Shown here: piece after piece, positions 41,188 through 49,198 of the stretch
Position numbering within the stretch: position 1 is the first letter of the stretch
How the letters are laid out: every line of letters starts with the position of its first letter
Source: an uncultured Bacteroidales bacterium
GTDB taxonomy: Bacteria > Bacteroidota > Bacteroidia > Bacteroidales > Bacteroidaceae
Reading direction: 5' to 3'
DNA length: 64,000 nucleotides
Assembly: GCA_902772585.1 (NCBI GenBank)
Contig: CACYBB010000002.1
Span: forward strand, 62,001 to 126,000
Program-made: the position numbers and the translations under genes
The notes under the pieces: generated by a model
Seen by the model: only the letters and a program-made list of their open reading frames with translations
What the model was told of the DNA's origin: nothing
The model's database searches: none

Positions 41188-42731
41188 GAATCAAGATAAG
41201 CTGCGCACATCTCTGCGCAACGTTCGCCATCGACGCCAGCAGAAACAATACCACCAGCATAACCTGCACCTTCTCCACAAGGGAAGAGCCCTTGCAGTCG
41301 GACGTGCATCAGCGTTTCACTATCGCGGACAATGCGGACGGGACTGGAGGTACGCGTCTCGACACCAATCATTACAGCCTCGTTGGTCAGGAAGCCATGA
41401 CTCTGGCGACCAAACACCTTGAAGCCTTCCTGCAGACGATGACTGATGGACTGTGGCATCCAAAAATGCAAGGGCGACGATATCAAACCTGGCGCATACG
41501 AACTCTTAGGCAAGTCGTAGCTCAGACGCTTATTCACGAAGTCTGCCATGCGCTGTGCAGGAGCCGTCTGTTTCATATTACCCTGTTGCCAGCAGTTACG
41601 TTCCAACTCTTCCTGAAAGCGCATCACTCTTAATGCATCATCACCATCAATATCCTCAGCACGCAGTTCGACCACCATACCGGAGTTCGACCACTGTCCA
41701 CCACGATTTGACGGACTCATACCATTGACGACTATCTGTTCTTTGTCAGTAGCAGCAGGGATAACAAAGCCACCAGGACACATGCAGAACGAATAGACGC
41801 CACGCCCATCGACCTGCGTCACAAAAGAATACTCAGCAGCAGGCAGATACTTTCCCCTACCTTGTTTGTTATGGTACTGTATTTGGTCAATCAGCATAGA
41901 CGGGTGTTCCAAACGCACACCTACAGCAATGCCCTTAGCCTCTAGTTCGATGTTACTCTCAGCAAGATAGCGATAGACATCGCGGGCAGAGTGTCCTGTA
42001 GCAAGAATAACAGGGCCGCGATACTCCTTGTCGGCTGCCATACAGCCGACCACACGATTGCCCTCCAACAGCAACTGGGTCATCTTGGTCTGGAAGTGCA
42101 CCTCACCACCACAACGAAGAATGGTATTACGCATGTTCTCTATGACACGTGGCAACTTGTCAGTACCTATGTGCGGATGGGCATCGGCAAGGATATTTGT
42201 CGAGGCGCCATGCTGACAGAATACGTTGAGAATCTTCTCTATCGAGCCACGTTTCTTGGAGCGAGTGTACAATTTACCATCCGAATAGGCACCAGCACCA
42301 CCCTCGCCAAAACAATAGTTACTCTCAGCATCCACCTTTTGTGTTTTGGCAATCTGCGCCAAGTCCTTCTTACGTTCACGCACGTCCTTGCCACGTTCCA
42401 GCACGATAGGACGCAGCCCAAGTTCTATCAGATGCAGGGCAGCAAACAATCCACCAGGACCTGCACCCACAACGATTACCTGCGGACGCCCAGTAACATC
42501 AGGATACTCCGTATGCTGATACTCGTCATCCTGTGGCTGTTCATTGATGAACACCCGTACCTTTAGGTTGACAAAGATGGTGCGCTGACGAGCATCAATG
42601 CTTCGACGAAGGATGCGCACAGCAGTAATGGTGCGCACATCGAAGCCATACTCATCAGCCAGCCACGAACGCAACGCCTGCTCATTGGCAGCCACCTGGG
42701 GCTGTACACGTATTTGATACTCCTGTATCAT
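41184..42731 (-). CDS. FAD-dependent dehydrogenase-like protein (COG2509)
   Basis: A 515-residue predicted flavoprotein. After an amino-terminal domain of about 80 residues comes the dinucleotide-binding motif VIVVGAGPGGLFAALHLIELG (residues about 85-105). Family landmarks follow: NYCFGEGGAGAYSDGKLYTR near 141, VILATGHSARD near 238, FCMCPGGFVIPAA near 318, and GLFPCGEGAGYAGGIVSAGVDG near 480. The substrate is unknown. Its ATG overlaps the stop of the DUF1232 gene as ATGA, so the two are co-translated. Confidence 0.92.
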   Translation of the reverse strand: MIQEYQIRVQPQVAANEQALRSWLADEYGFDVRTITAVRILRRSIDARQRTIFVNLKVRVFINEQPQDDEYQHTEYPDVTGRPQVIVVGAGPGGLFAALHLIELGLRPIVLERGKDVRERKKDLAQIAKTQKVDAESNYCFGEGGAGAYSDGKLYTRSKKRGSIEKILNVFCQHGASTNILADAHPHIGTDKLPRVIENMRNTILRCGGEVHFQTKMTQLLLEGNRVVGCMAADKEYRGPVILATGHSARDVYRYLAESNIELEAKGIAVGVRLEHPSMLIDQIQYHNKQGRGKYLPAAEYSFVTQVDGRGVYSFCMCPGGFVIPAATDKEQIVVNGMSPSNRGGQWSNSGMVVELRAEDIDGDDALRVMRFQEELERNCWQQGNMKQTAPAQRMADFVNKRLSYDLPKSSYAPGLISSPLHFWMPQSISHRLQEGFKVFGRQSHGFLTNEAVMIGVETRTSSPVRIVRDSETLMHVRLQGLFPCGEGAGYAGGIVSAGVDGERCAEMCAAYLDS

Positions 42732-43117
42732 TCTTCCTTGAAGAGGTCTTTGATTTCGTCTATCTCATCATCATCAAACCACTTAGACAGGCGCTCTTTG
42801 GCTTTCTGCTGAATCTCTGGATCAATGTCGGTCCAAACCTTCTTCAGTACGAACAAAAGCACAGCCAAGTCGTCCGTCAGTCCAGCAATAGGAATAGCAT
42901 CTGGAATCACATCCAGTGGACTAATCATATAGCCCAGTGCACCAATAATCATGGCTTTGTTGGCAGTACTGATTTTGTCACTTCCCAGCGTATAGTACAA
43001 TATCAGCGCTGCATATACCAGTTTAGCACCAGCACGCTTGGCAATACTCGCAATTTTGTCAACGAAGTCCGACTGTGAGAACTTGTTGGCATACTTCATA
43101 AAATCGGGTAATTCCAT
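42728..43117 (-). CDS. DUF1232 (YkvA-like) small membrane protein
   Basis: A 129-residue protein with the DUF1232 core: MIIGALGYMISPLDVIPDAIPIAGLTDDLAVLLFVL at residues about 56-91, a hydrophobic hairpin with conserved SP.D..PD, and an acidic tail. Membrane association is likely; function is unknown. It is translationally coupled to the FAD-dependent gene downstream and separated from the DUF1460 gene upstream by an 8-base tandem array. Confidence 0.88.
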   Translation of the reverse strand: MELPDFMKYANKFSQSDFVDKIASIAKRAGAKLVYAALILYYTLGSDKISTANKAMIIGALGYMISPLDVIPDAIPIAGLTDDLAVLLFVLKKVWTDIDPEIQQKAKERLSKWFDDDEIDEIKDLFKEE

Positions 43118-43133
43118 ATCTTTATTCTTTTTT

Positions 43134-43165
43134 CGTTATTTCGTTATTACATTATATTGTTATCA
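43134..43165. repeat. 8-base tandem array, CGTTAT family, third copy
   Basis: Four octamers: CGTTATTT, CGTTATTA, CATTATAT, TGTTATCA. They lie between the DUF1232 and DUF1460 genes. The unit is shared with 29001-29032 and 40533-40568. Confidence 0.75.
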
Positions 43166-43170
43166 TAGAG

Positions 43171-44007
43171 TCACTTCAGTCTTATCACCCTGATACCCGT
43201 ATGGGAAGAATGTTTCTGCAGATACTGGTAGAAGGTCATCGGTTCCAGCACCACTTTCTTGTGAATCATTGACGCATTGAGCAGGTGCAGACCATCTTTC
43301 TGCCAGACAGCAAAGCCCAGATGGGCAATGTCCAGTCCTTTCTTGTTGCACGTGATGGCAATGATGTCACCATCTTGAACAGCCTGACGCAATGCCTTCG
43401 TAGAGCGACGCAGTGCCGACTTAGGGATATAACGAGCCTTCACACTCGTGAGTTGTTGCTCCTGTTGGCGAATGATAGGCACCAGTTCCGGCTGGGCTTT
43501 CAATGCCTTATAGGCTGTAGGATGCGTGCTCATATAGTTCACCTTAACCTGCTGAACAGCCGTAAAAGGAGGATTCGGCGACTGTATCTCCGTCACTATC
43601 TTCATCGCCTGCTTGTCACGTATCCAGTCAGAAAAGTAGTGTAGTCGCGATGTATAGCCATCCATCACGCCCCCTCTATATCTCAGTGTGCGCAGCGTTG
43701 CCAGATAGTCCTTCCATGTACGCTTTCCCTCATGGGCACAAATCGTCAGCGCTGTGACTGTTTCCACCAATGTGGTACAATCCAACTGGCGGGTGTTGAC
43801 CACTAATTGCTCATCGTCATTAACCTCCAAGGTATGTGCCACATAGGGCACACCCAGAAACTGACGGGCAAACCACAGTGTGGACGTCTTTGTGTCAGCC
43901 TTGGCCAACAAGCGACAGATGGTCAGGCTGTCAGCACTTGTATAGGTCACCTGTGCCTGAGAAGTGCCAACCATTAGCAACAGGAGTGATATCAGTAATG
44001 TTCTCAT
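43171..44007 (-). CDS. DUF1460 exported amidase-like protein
   Basis: A 278-residue exported protein (signal MRTLLISLLLLMVGTSQA) of DUF1460, related to the NlpC/P60 papain-like cell-wall peptidases. The likely catalytic Cys is in RQLDCTTLVETV near residue 76, and the His is in KGLDIAHLGFAVW near 224. Relatives are N-acetylmuramoyl-L-alanine amidase-like enzymes, so a periplasmic peptidoglycan role is the best guess. Its ATG overlaps the stop of the DUF4421 gene as ATGA. Confidence 0.88.
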   Translation of the reverse strand: MRTLLISLLLLMVGTSQAQVTYTSADSLTICRLLAKADTKTSTLWFARQFLGVPYVAHTLEVNDDEQLVVNTRQLDCTTLVETVTALTICAHEGKRTWKDYLATLRTLRYRGGVMDGYTSRLHYFSDWIRDKQAMKIVTEIQSPNPPFTAVQQVKVNYMSTHPTAYKALKAQPELVPIIRQQEQQLTSVKARYIPKSALRRSTKALRQAVQDGDIIAITCNKKGLDIAHLGFAVWQKDGLHLLNASMIHKKVVLEPMTFYQYLQKHSSHTGIRVIRLK

Positions 44008-45098
44008 CCTTTTTTCTTCTTATAAGGCCCTCGTGCTCCAAAGTTGTATCCTATATACATATTCAGACTGCCAAAGATGTTATTGGCAGCAAAGCGCGAC
44101 TTATGATAGTTATAGGCACGGATAATGACAGAGGCTCCTGCATACCAGCGCATATTGTTGTACACCAAGCCAAAGCGACCAATGCCATCGATATTCAAGT
44201 TGTTAAAGTCAAAATGGTATTTGCTGCTGTTCTCGTCCGTTTCACCACGCGAACGCTTATAAGCCAAGGCCAGCGACAGCGAGGAACAAAACAGACAGTT
44301 CTTGGCGAACACCCAGTTGTAAGCATAGCCCACTGACGCACTGGAGTTATAGTACTTCACACTGTTGAACATCAGTCCGCTGTCCAACTTGACTGCCTGT
44401 GGTCCCATGCGCTCATCTATCTCGTTCTGCAACTTCTCGTGGTCAAACTCAATAGTGTTTTTCGTATAGGCCACACCCACCATCCACGAGCCACAGCTTA
44501 TCTTCTGAATGGTACTCTGTGCAAAGGCTGCAGGATAGGAGAAACGCTGGTGATTGAAGATATAGTAGACGTTGACACCTGTAATTCCCACGCTGATGCC
44601 ATCGAAAGCTACGCCATCCATCACATCCGTATTTACCTTCTTGCCCAGATTCAGATTGCGTATTCTGTAATCACAACCAGTGCGACGATAATAGATGTCG
44701 GCTCCAATCTGTGCGCTATAGATACTCAGGTCTATCTCCTGCTTCAGGTCCTTGATATTCACATCAACGTGTTTCAAGTCGAAGGTATAACCTGCAAAGA
44801 CCCAGCGCCAACCAAAATAAGGACCGACCTTCAGGTTTGGTTCTGGAGAAAGCCATACCGACTGACCATCAGAGCCCGATGTGCTAAGACGGTAGTAATC
44901 ATAGGTATGGGTAGCCTGCAACATGACTGACCAGTTATAGTGCTGCGGCTCGACATATCTTTCGTCGATATAGCTGAAGCCACGGATAGTACGACGTAAC
45001 CAGCTCATCTTCTTCTCGGGCTGCTCCGTCTGTAACGTATCCTGTGCTACAACCTGCAACGCTACCAGGGTCGATATCATCAACAGTGCTTTTCTCAT
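44004..45098 (-). CDS. DUF4421 outer-membrane-like protein
   Basis: A 364-residue exported protein (signal MRKALLMISTLVALQVVA) with many amphipathic strands, YIDERYVEPQHYNWSV, and a carboxy-terminal YIGYNFGARGPYKKKKG. This fits DUF4421, a Bacteroidetes family predicted to form an outer-membrane barrel. Function is unknown. It is coupled to the DUF1460 amidase-like gene downstream and starts 4 bases after the Gfo/Idh/MocA gene, forming a three-gene unit. Confidence 0.82.
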   Translation of the reverse strand: MRKALLMISTLVALQVVAQDTLQTEQPEKKMSWLRRTIRGFSYIDERYVEPQHYNWSVMLQATHTYDYYRLSTSGSDGQSVWLSPEPNLKVGPYFGWRWVFAGYTFDLKHVDVNIKDLKQEIDLSIYSAQIGADIYYRRTGCDYRIRNLNLGKKVNTDVMDGVAFDGISVGITGVNVYYIFNHQRFSYPAAFAQSTIQKISCGSWMVGVAYTKNTIEFDHEKLQNEIDERMGPQAVKLDSGLMFNSVKYYNSSASVGYAYNWVFAKNCLFCSSLSLALAYKRSRGETDENSSKYHFDFNNLNIDGIGRFGLVYNNMRWYAGASVIIRAYNYHKSRFAANNIFGSLNMYIGYNFGARGPYKKKKG

Positions 45099-45102
45099 CG
45101 GC

Positions 45103-46086
45103 TCAGAACTTTCCTAGAATACGGTCTAGCACCCAGTTAACGGGCGTTGCCGACACACTGGTACACTCGCAGATGCCAATACCCTGCAGATGTTCACAAA
45201 CATTTTTGATTAGCGGATACTGCACATAAGGCGGATTAGGAACCTCCAACACCTGTGTACCCTCGCAGGCATGCAACACGATGGGTTTGTAGTCGAAAAC
45301 AGAGAAATTCATCAGTCCCTTGTCACCAATAATCTCTATACAGTCCTCGCGAGCCGACTCATGACCCACAAAACACCACGAGCCACTACCTGGCACACCA
45401 CTCTCAAACTCAAAACATGCACTGACGGAGTCTTCTGCATCATAGAGTTTACCACGATTGGCACAGATGCCACGAGCCTCGATAATCACACCAAAGATAT
45501 GCTGTAGGAGGTCTAACTGGTGAGGAGCCAAATCATAAAAATAGCCACCACCCGCTATGTCGGGTTGCAGTCGCCAAGGCAACTCCTGCGGTTTGGTATA
45601 GTCCAACTCACGAGGCGGCACTGCAAAACGTATTTGTACGTTAATAACCTTGCCAATAGTACCATTATCCACCAGTTCCTTGACTTTCTGGAAATATGGA
45701 AGATAACGACGGTAGTAAGCGACAAAACAAGGCACTCCCGTCCGAGCACTGATACGATTGATGCGGGCACAGTCTTCATACGATGCTGCCAACGGTTTCT
45801 CCACATACACGGGTTTTCCTGCTTTCATCGCCATAATGGCAAAGGTGGCATGACTGCTGGGAGGGGTTGCGATGTAAATGGCGTTCACGTCAGGATCATC
45901 AATCAGTTCCTGGGCATCGGTATACCACTTGGGTATGCCATGACGCTCAGCATAACTGCGGGCTTTCTGCTCCTGACGACTCATCACCGCCACCACGCTG
46001 GAACCCTCTACTTCAGAGAATGCCGGCCCACTTTTCTTTTCTGTTACCTCACCACATCCGATGAAGCCCCAACGTAATATCTTCAT
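45103..46086 (-). CDS. Gfo/Idh/MocA-family oxidoreductase
   Basis: NAD(P)-dependent sugar-type dehydrogenase of 327 residues. The Rossmann start is WGFIGCGEVTEKKSGPAF. VYIATPPSSHATFAIMAMKAGKPVYVEKPLAAS (residues about 73-105) is the family signature, with the EKP lysine. A C-terminal sheet domain follows, with YYRRYLPYFQKVKELVDNG and GGGYFYDLAPHQLDLL. The substrate cannot be told. The start is ATG 46086, nine bases after a minus -7 box; the upstream TTG lies inside that box. Confidence 0.93.
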   Translation of the reverse strand: MKILRWGFIGCGEVTEKKSGPAFSEVEGSSVVAVMSRQEQKARSYAERHGIPKWYTDAQELIDDPDVNAIYIATPPSSHATFAIMAMKAGKPVYVEKPLAASYEDCARINRISARTGVPCFVAYYRRYLPYFQKVKELVDNGTIGKVINVQIRFAVPPRELDYTKPQELPWRLQPDIAGGGYFYDLAPHQLDLLQHIFGVIIEARGICANRGKLYDAEDSVSACFEFESGVPGSGSWCFVGHESAREDCIEIIGDKGLMNFSVFDYKPIVLHACEGTQVLEVPNPPYVQYPLIKNVCEHLQGIGICECTSVSATPVNWVLDRILGKF

Positions 46087-46095
46087 AATTGTGTG

Positions 46096-46155
46096 CAAAG
46101 TTACGAAATATTTCTTAATTCTTAATTCTCAATTCTTCATTTTTTTGTACCTTTG
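46096..46155. promoter_or_regulatory. Divergent promoter region with 7-base array
   Basis: A minus -7 box (TAACTTTG, 46103-46096) serves the oxidoreductase, and a plus box (TACCTTTG, 46148-46155) serves the membrane protein-hisB pair. Between them lies a heptad array (46113-46140: TCTTAAT twice, TCTCAAT, TCTTCAT), the same family as in pssA. No clear -33 TTTG is visible for either, since the array occupies that place. Confidence 0.6.
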
Positions 46156-46174
46156 CATCATTAAATTGGAAAAT

Positions 46175-47062
46175 ATGAACCAAGAAGAGAATATTATTCT
46201 ACAAAAAGTACGTAGTTACCGAGGCGTTCTTTCGGCAGGAACCCGTCTGTACACCAGCGCTTTCCGTCGTTTTTTCAAAGCCTCATGGCTAACTGCGCTC
46301 ATCTACTCGCTCATCAATGCAGCCTTGGGCACGCTGACTGCTATCAAGGTTCCTGAACTGATTGTTGTCATCCTGCAGCAGCTACAGCGCTACAACGGTG
46401 TTTTCATCGAGAGTCTGCAACCCTATTTGATGATATTGGCTGAGTGCATCATACTGATACTTGCAGCCATCATCGCTGCTGCATTGAGTCAGGCCACCAT
46501 TTTCTCTCTATTGAAAGAGCATAGCGAGACAGGCATTGTTCCCATTCCCGCCAGTTGGTGGAAACCCAGCCCACGCATGATGGGACGCACACTGATAGGT
46601 GTACTCCTATCGTTGTTAATCTGCCTTCCCCTCTTCATCATTATTCTTTTGCTTCCTTTCGCACTACCGATGTGGTATGTACAGACGAAATACATCATGG
46701 AGGCTCCCACAGGATTCTGGGCAACACTGAAGAAAGGCTATGGACGTGGCATGAGTCACTGGGGCTCTCTGTTCCTCGTCTTCTTCCTCACCATCCTGTT
46801 CATCTTGCTGGCAGGAATGATTGTCATGCTACCCGCTCACATCCTCTTCCTCGCCAACTATCGTGCACAGATGGGCGTACTCATCGGCGACCCGCTGGGC
46901 ATGCCTTCCTACATGCTGCCAATGACCTTTATCACCTTTGTACTGTGCAGTTTCCTGTATTTCTACATCTGCCTGCCCATGCTGCTCAACGGCTACTACG
47001 TCTATGGTGCCATTGAGGCGAAGGAACTTGAACACGAACAACAAAAACTGAACATACAATGA
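46175..47062 (+). CDS. Polytopic membrane protein of unknown function
   Basis: A 295-residue inner-membrane protein with about six hydrophobic segments (residues about 45-70, 90-112, 146-175, 207-233, 255-282). Paired basic residues between them suggest alternating topology. I recognise no transporter motif. The ATG at 46175 follows a good -7 box by 19 bases; the frame is open upstream but crosses the heptad array. Its stop overlaps the hisB ATG as ATGA, which couples its translation to histidine synthesis, although a shared role is not obvious. Confidence 0.78.
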   Translation: MNQEENIILQKVRSYRGVLSAGTRLYTSAFRRFFKASWLTALIYSLINAALGTLTAIKVPELIVVILQQLQRYNGVFIESLQPYLMILAECIILILAAIIAAALSQATIFSLLKEHSETGIVPIPASWWKPSPRMMGRTLIGVLLSLLICLPLFIIILLLPFALPMWYVQTKYIMEAPTGFWATLKKGYGRGMSHWGSLFLVFFLTILFILLAGMIVMLPAHILFLANYRAQMGVLIGDPLGMPSYMLPMTFITFVLCSFLYFYICLPMLLNGYYVYGAIEAKELEHEQQKLNIQ

Positions 47063-48147
47063 AAAAGATACTCTTTATCGACCGTGACGGAACCATCATC
47101 CGCGAACCTGAAGACGAGCAGATTGACAGCTTTGAGAAGTTGCAGTTCGTACCTCGTGCCATCTCCAGCCTTGTTTTCCTGCGTCAGCATACAGACTACG
47201 AGTTGGTGATGGTCAGCAATCAGGACGGTCTGGGTACCGAGGCCTTTCCAGAAGACACCTTCTGGCCTGTACACAACTTCATTCTCGACACGCTGAAAGG
47301 CGAAGGTGTGGAGTTTGACGATATCCTCATCGACCCTCACTTCCCAGAAGACAATGCCCCTACCCGCAAGCCCAACACTGGACTGGTAGAGAAATACATC
47401 AACAACCCGGAATACGACATCCAGGGCAGTTACGTCATTGGCGATCGCGATACAGATCGTCAGTTCGCCAAGAACATCGGTTGTGGCTTTCTGCAGATAA
47501 CCACTACTCCCGACGCTTCTCCGTCGGGCTCTTCCTGGGACCGTGCCACAGCCATCGCCTTTGGCGGAGAGCGTACTGCAGAGGTTCGTCGTACCACCAA
47601 GGAAACGGACATCCATGTGAAGGTCGACCTCGATGGCAATGGCCATTGCGACATCCAGACAGGTCTGGGCTTCTTCGACCACATGCTGGAGCAGATTGGC
47701 AAGCACGGCATGATTGACCTTACTGTCCACACAAAGGGCGATCTGCATGTTGACGAGCACCACACCATTGAAGACACGGCACTGGCACTGGGCGAGTGTC
47801 TGTTGAAGGCACTGGGCGACAAGCGTGGCATTGAACGCTATGGCTACTGCCTGCCCATGGACGACTGTCTGTGCTCCGTCTGTCTCGACTTTGGCGGACG
47901 TCCCTGGCTGGTCTGGGATGCCGATTTCAAGCGTGAGAAGATTGGAGAAATGCCTACAGAGATGTTCCTGCACTTCTTCAAGAGTTTGAGCGATGCTGCC
48001 AAGATGAACCTGAACATCAAGGCAGAGGGCCAGAACGAGCACCATAAGATTGAGGGCATCTTCAAGGCGTTGGCCCGTGCACTGAAAATGGCAGTACGCA
48101 GAGACATCTATCACTACGAACTGCCATCCACCAAGGGTAGCTTATAG
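47059..48147 (+). CDS. hisB: Bifunctional histidinol-phosphatase / imidazoleglycerol-phosphate dehydratase
   Basis: A 362-residue fusion for two steps of histidine synthesis. Residues 1-160 are the HAD phosphatase ([18 protein letters not shown], ..[18 protein letters not shown]). Residues about 170-362 are the dehydratase with its metal-binding histidine repeats ([36 protein letters not shown]). A 24-base hairpin-forming repeat (47506-47529) lies in the linker and codes for TPDASPSG; the same element is in ligA. No other his gene is in the window. It ends 2 bases before the convergent nucleotidyltransferase-like gene. Confidence 0.96.
   Translation: MKKILFIDRDGTIIREPEDEQIDSFEKLQFVPRAISSLVFLRQHTDYELVMVSNQDGLGTEAFPEDTFWPVHNFILDTLKGEGVEFDDILIDPHFPEDNAPTRKPNTGLVEKYINNPEYDIQGSYVIGDRDTDRQFAKNIGCGFLQITTTPDASPSGSSWDRATAIAFGGERTAEVRRTTKETDIHVKVDLDGNGHCDIQTGLGFFDHMLEQIGKHGMIDLTVHTKGDLHVDEHHTIEDTALALGECLLKALGDKRGIERYGYCLPMDDCLCSVCLDFGGRPWLVWDADFKREKIGEMPTEMFLHFFKSLSDAAKMNLNIKAEGQNEHHKIEGIFKALARALKMAVRRDIYHYELPSTKGSL
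47506..47529 (+). repeat. 24-base in-frame hairpin repeat in hisB
   Basis: CCCGACG (47509-47515) and CGTCGGG (47522-47528) pair around six bases. The 24-base unit matches 50957-50980 in ligA at 22 positions and is read in frame as TPDASPSG in the linker between the two HisB domains. Confidence 0.85.
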
Positions 48148-48149
48148 GT

Positions 48150-49079
48150 TTATCGCCTGGGCCACATCATCTCCATCGGATAGTGGCGCACCAGGTTCCA
48201 CCAGGAGCGCTTTTCAGCCATCAGTTCCTTGAGGATGAAGCGCCCCTCTGTCTCCAGTGGTTCACACAACATACACTTGCGCTCGAGGCCTAGTGTTTCC
48301 TGCAGCACCCACATCACGCCAGCAGCAAACTGCGTCAGTCCCAGTTTCTGTAAGGTAGTGGTCATGTCGGAACCATCCTTAAACGGTTCAAACTCACCCC
48401 CCAGTTGACTAAGCACATAATAGCCGTCCAACAGAAAACACATCTTCGCCTTGCCACTCAGCAGTTGCTGCTGGAATGACTGTAACATGCAAATAGCGTT
48501 CATCGTCAGTGTTGGCGTGCTGATGTCATTATCCACTTGCTGGAACATGAGGTCTTTGTTTTGCCCAAACCACTTCTGTAGTTTTCTGTTTACCAGCGGA
48601 TTACGAGCCCCCAGAATACGATAGTACAAGTAGGCTGGCATGTCTGCCCACACGTTCAGTGCTAATGAAGTATAACCGCAATGAATCTCCTGCTGACCAG
48701 TCAGTTTGGCAAACTTGACAGCACGATCCATACCACAATCTACAAAGATATCTATGGAGGTACTATGTTCGCTGGTCATGACGGCAGCACGTATCTTACG
48801 CTCACCAAGTTTCCTGACCAGTTTCTCGCGACGACTGTTCAACAGTTCCTGCTTTTCGCGAATCTCCTCAGCATCGGCCATCCAGTCGATACTCAGGTCC
48901 TGAGGAACACGCAGACCAAAGTCAAACAAGCGCTCCACGCCCCTATAGCAGACTTCTGTCAAACCATGACGCTGGGCAGTACGATAAATATATTGCCACT
49001 CCTCTGCGCGAGGACCTCTGCTCAAGCAGTCCATCTGTCCAATGGCAACTCGCAACAATTCAAAAAACAATTCTTGCAT
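48150..49079 (-). CDS. Nucleotidyltransferase-like protein with degenerate active site
   Basis: A 309-residue protein resembling the Bacteroidetes family of uncharacterised nucleotidyltransferases (NTP_transf_5 type): an amino-terminal helical half (GLTEVCYRGVERLFDFG; EKQELLNSRREKLVRKL) and SIDIFVDCGMDRAVKFAKLTGQQEIH where relatives carry a GDIDIWV-type metal-binding strand. Here the Gly before the first Asp is replaced (TSIDIF), so catalysis is doubtful. The ATG at 49079 (MQELFF) is preferred; the frame is open 22 codons further, with a -7 box (49123-49116) inside that extension. Function is unknown. Confidence 0.65.
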   Translation of the reverse strand: MQELFFELLRVAIGQMDCLSRGPRAEEWQYIYRTAQRHGLTEVCYRGVERLFDFGLRVPQDLSIDWMADAEEIREKQELLNSRREKLVRKLGERKIRAAVMTSEHSTSIDIFVDCGMDRAVKFAKLTGQQEIHCGYTSLALNVWADMPAYLYYRILGARNPLVNRKLQKWFGQNKDLMFQQVDNDISTPTLTMNAICMLQSFQQQLLSGKAKMCFLLDGYYVLSQLGGEFEPFKDGSDMTTTLQKLGLTQFAAGVMWVLQETLGLERKCMLCEPLETEGRFILKELMAEKRSWWNLVRHYPMEMMWPRR

Positions 49080-49115
49080 GATACTTATAGGTAGTCGTTT
49101 TTTGTTATTCTGATG

Positions 49116-49174
49116 CAAAGATACAAAATAATTGATAATAAACAACTGATATTGATAATTTCTTTGTAATTTTG
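49116..49174. promoter_or_regulatory. Divergent -7 boxes for the nucleotidyltransferase-like gene and ligA
   Basis: TATCTTTG on the minus strand (49123-49116) lies 36 bases before its ATG. TAATTTTG on the plus strand (49167-49174) lies 24 bases before the ligA ATG. Neither shows a perfect -33 element. Confidence 0.5.
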
Positions 49175-49198
49175 CACGAAATTTGTGTATAGACTACG

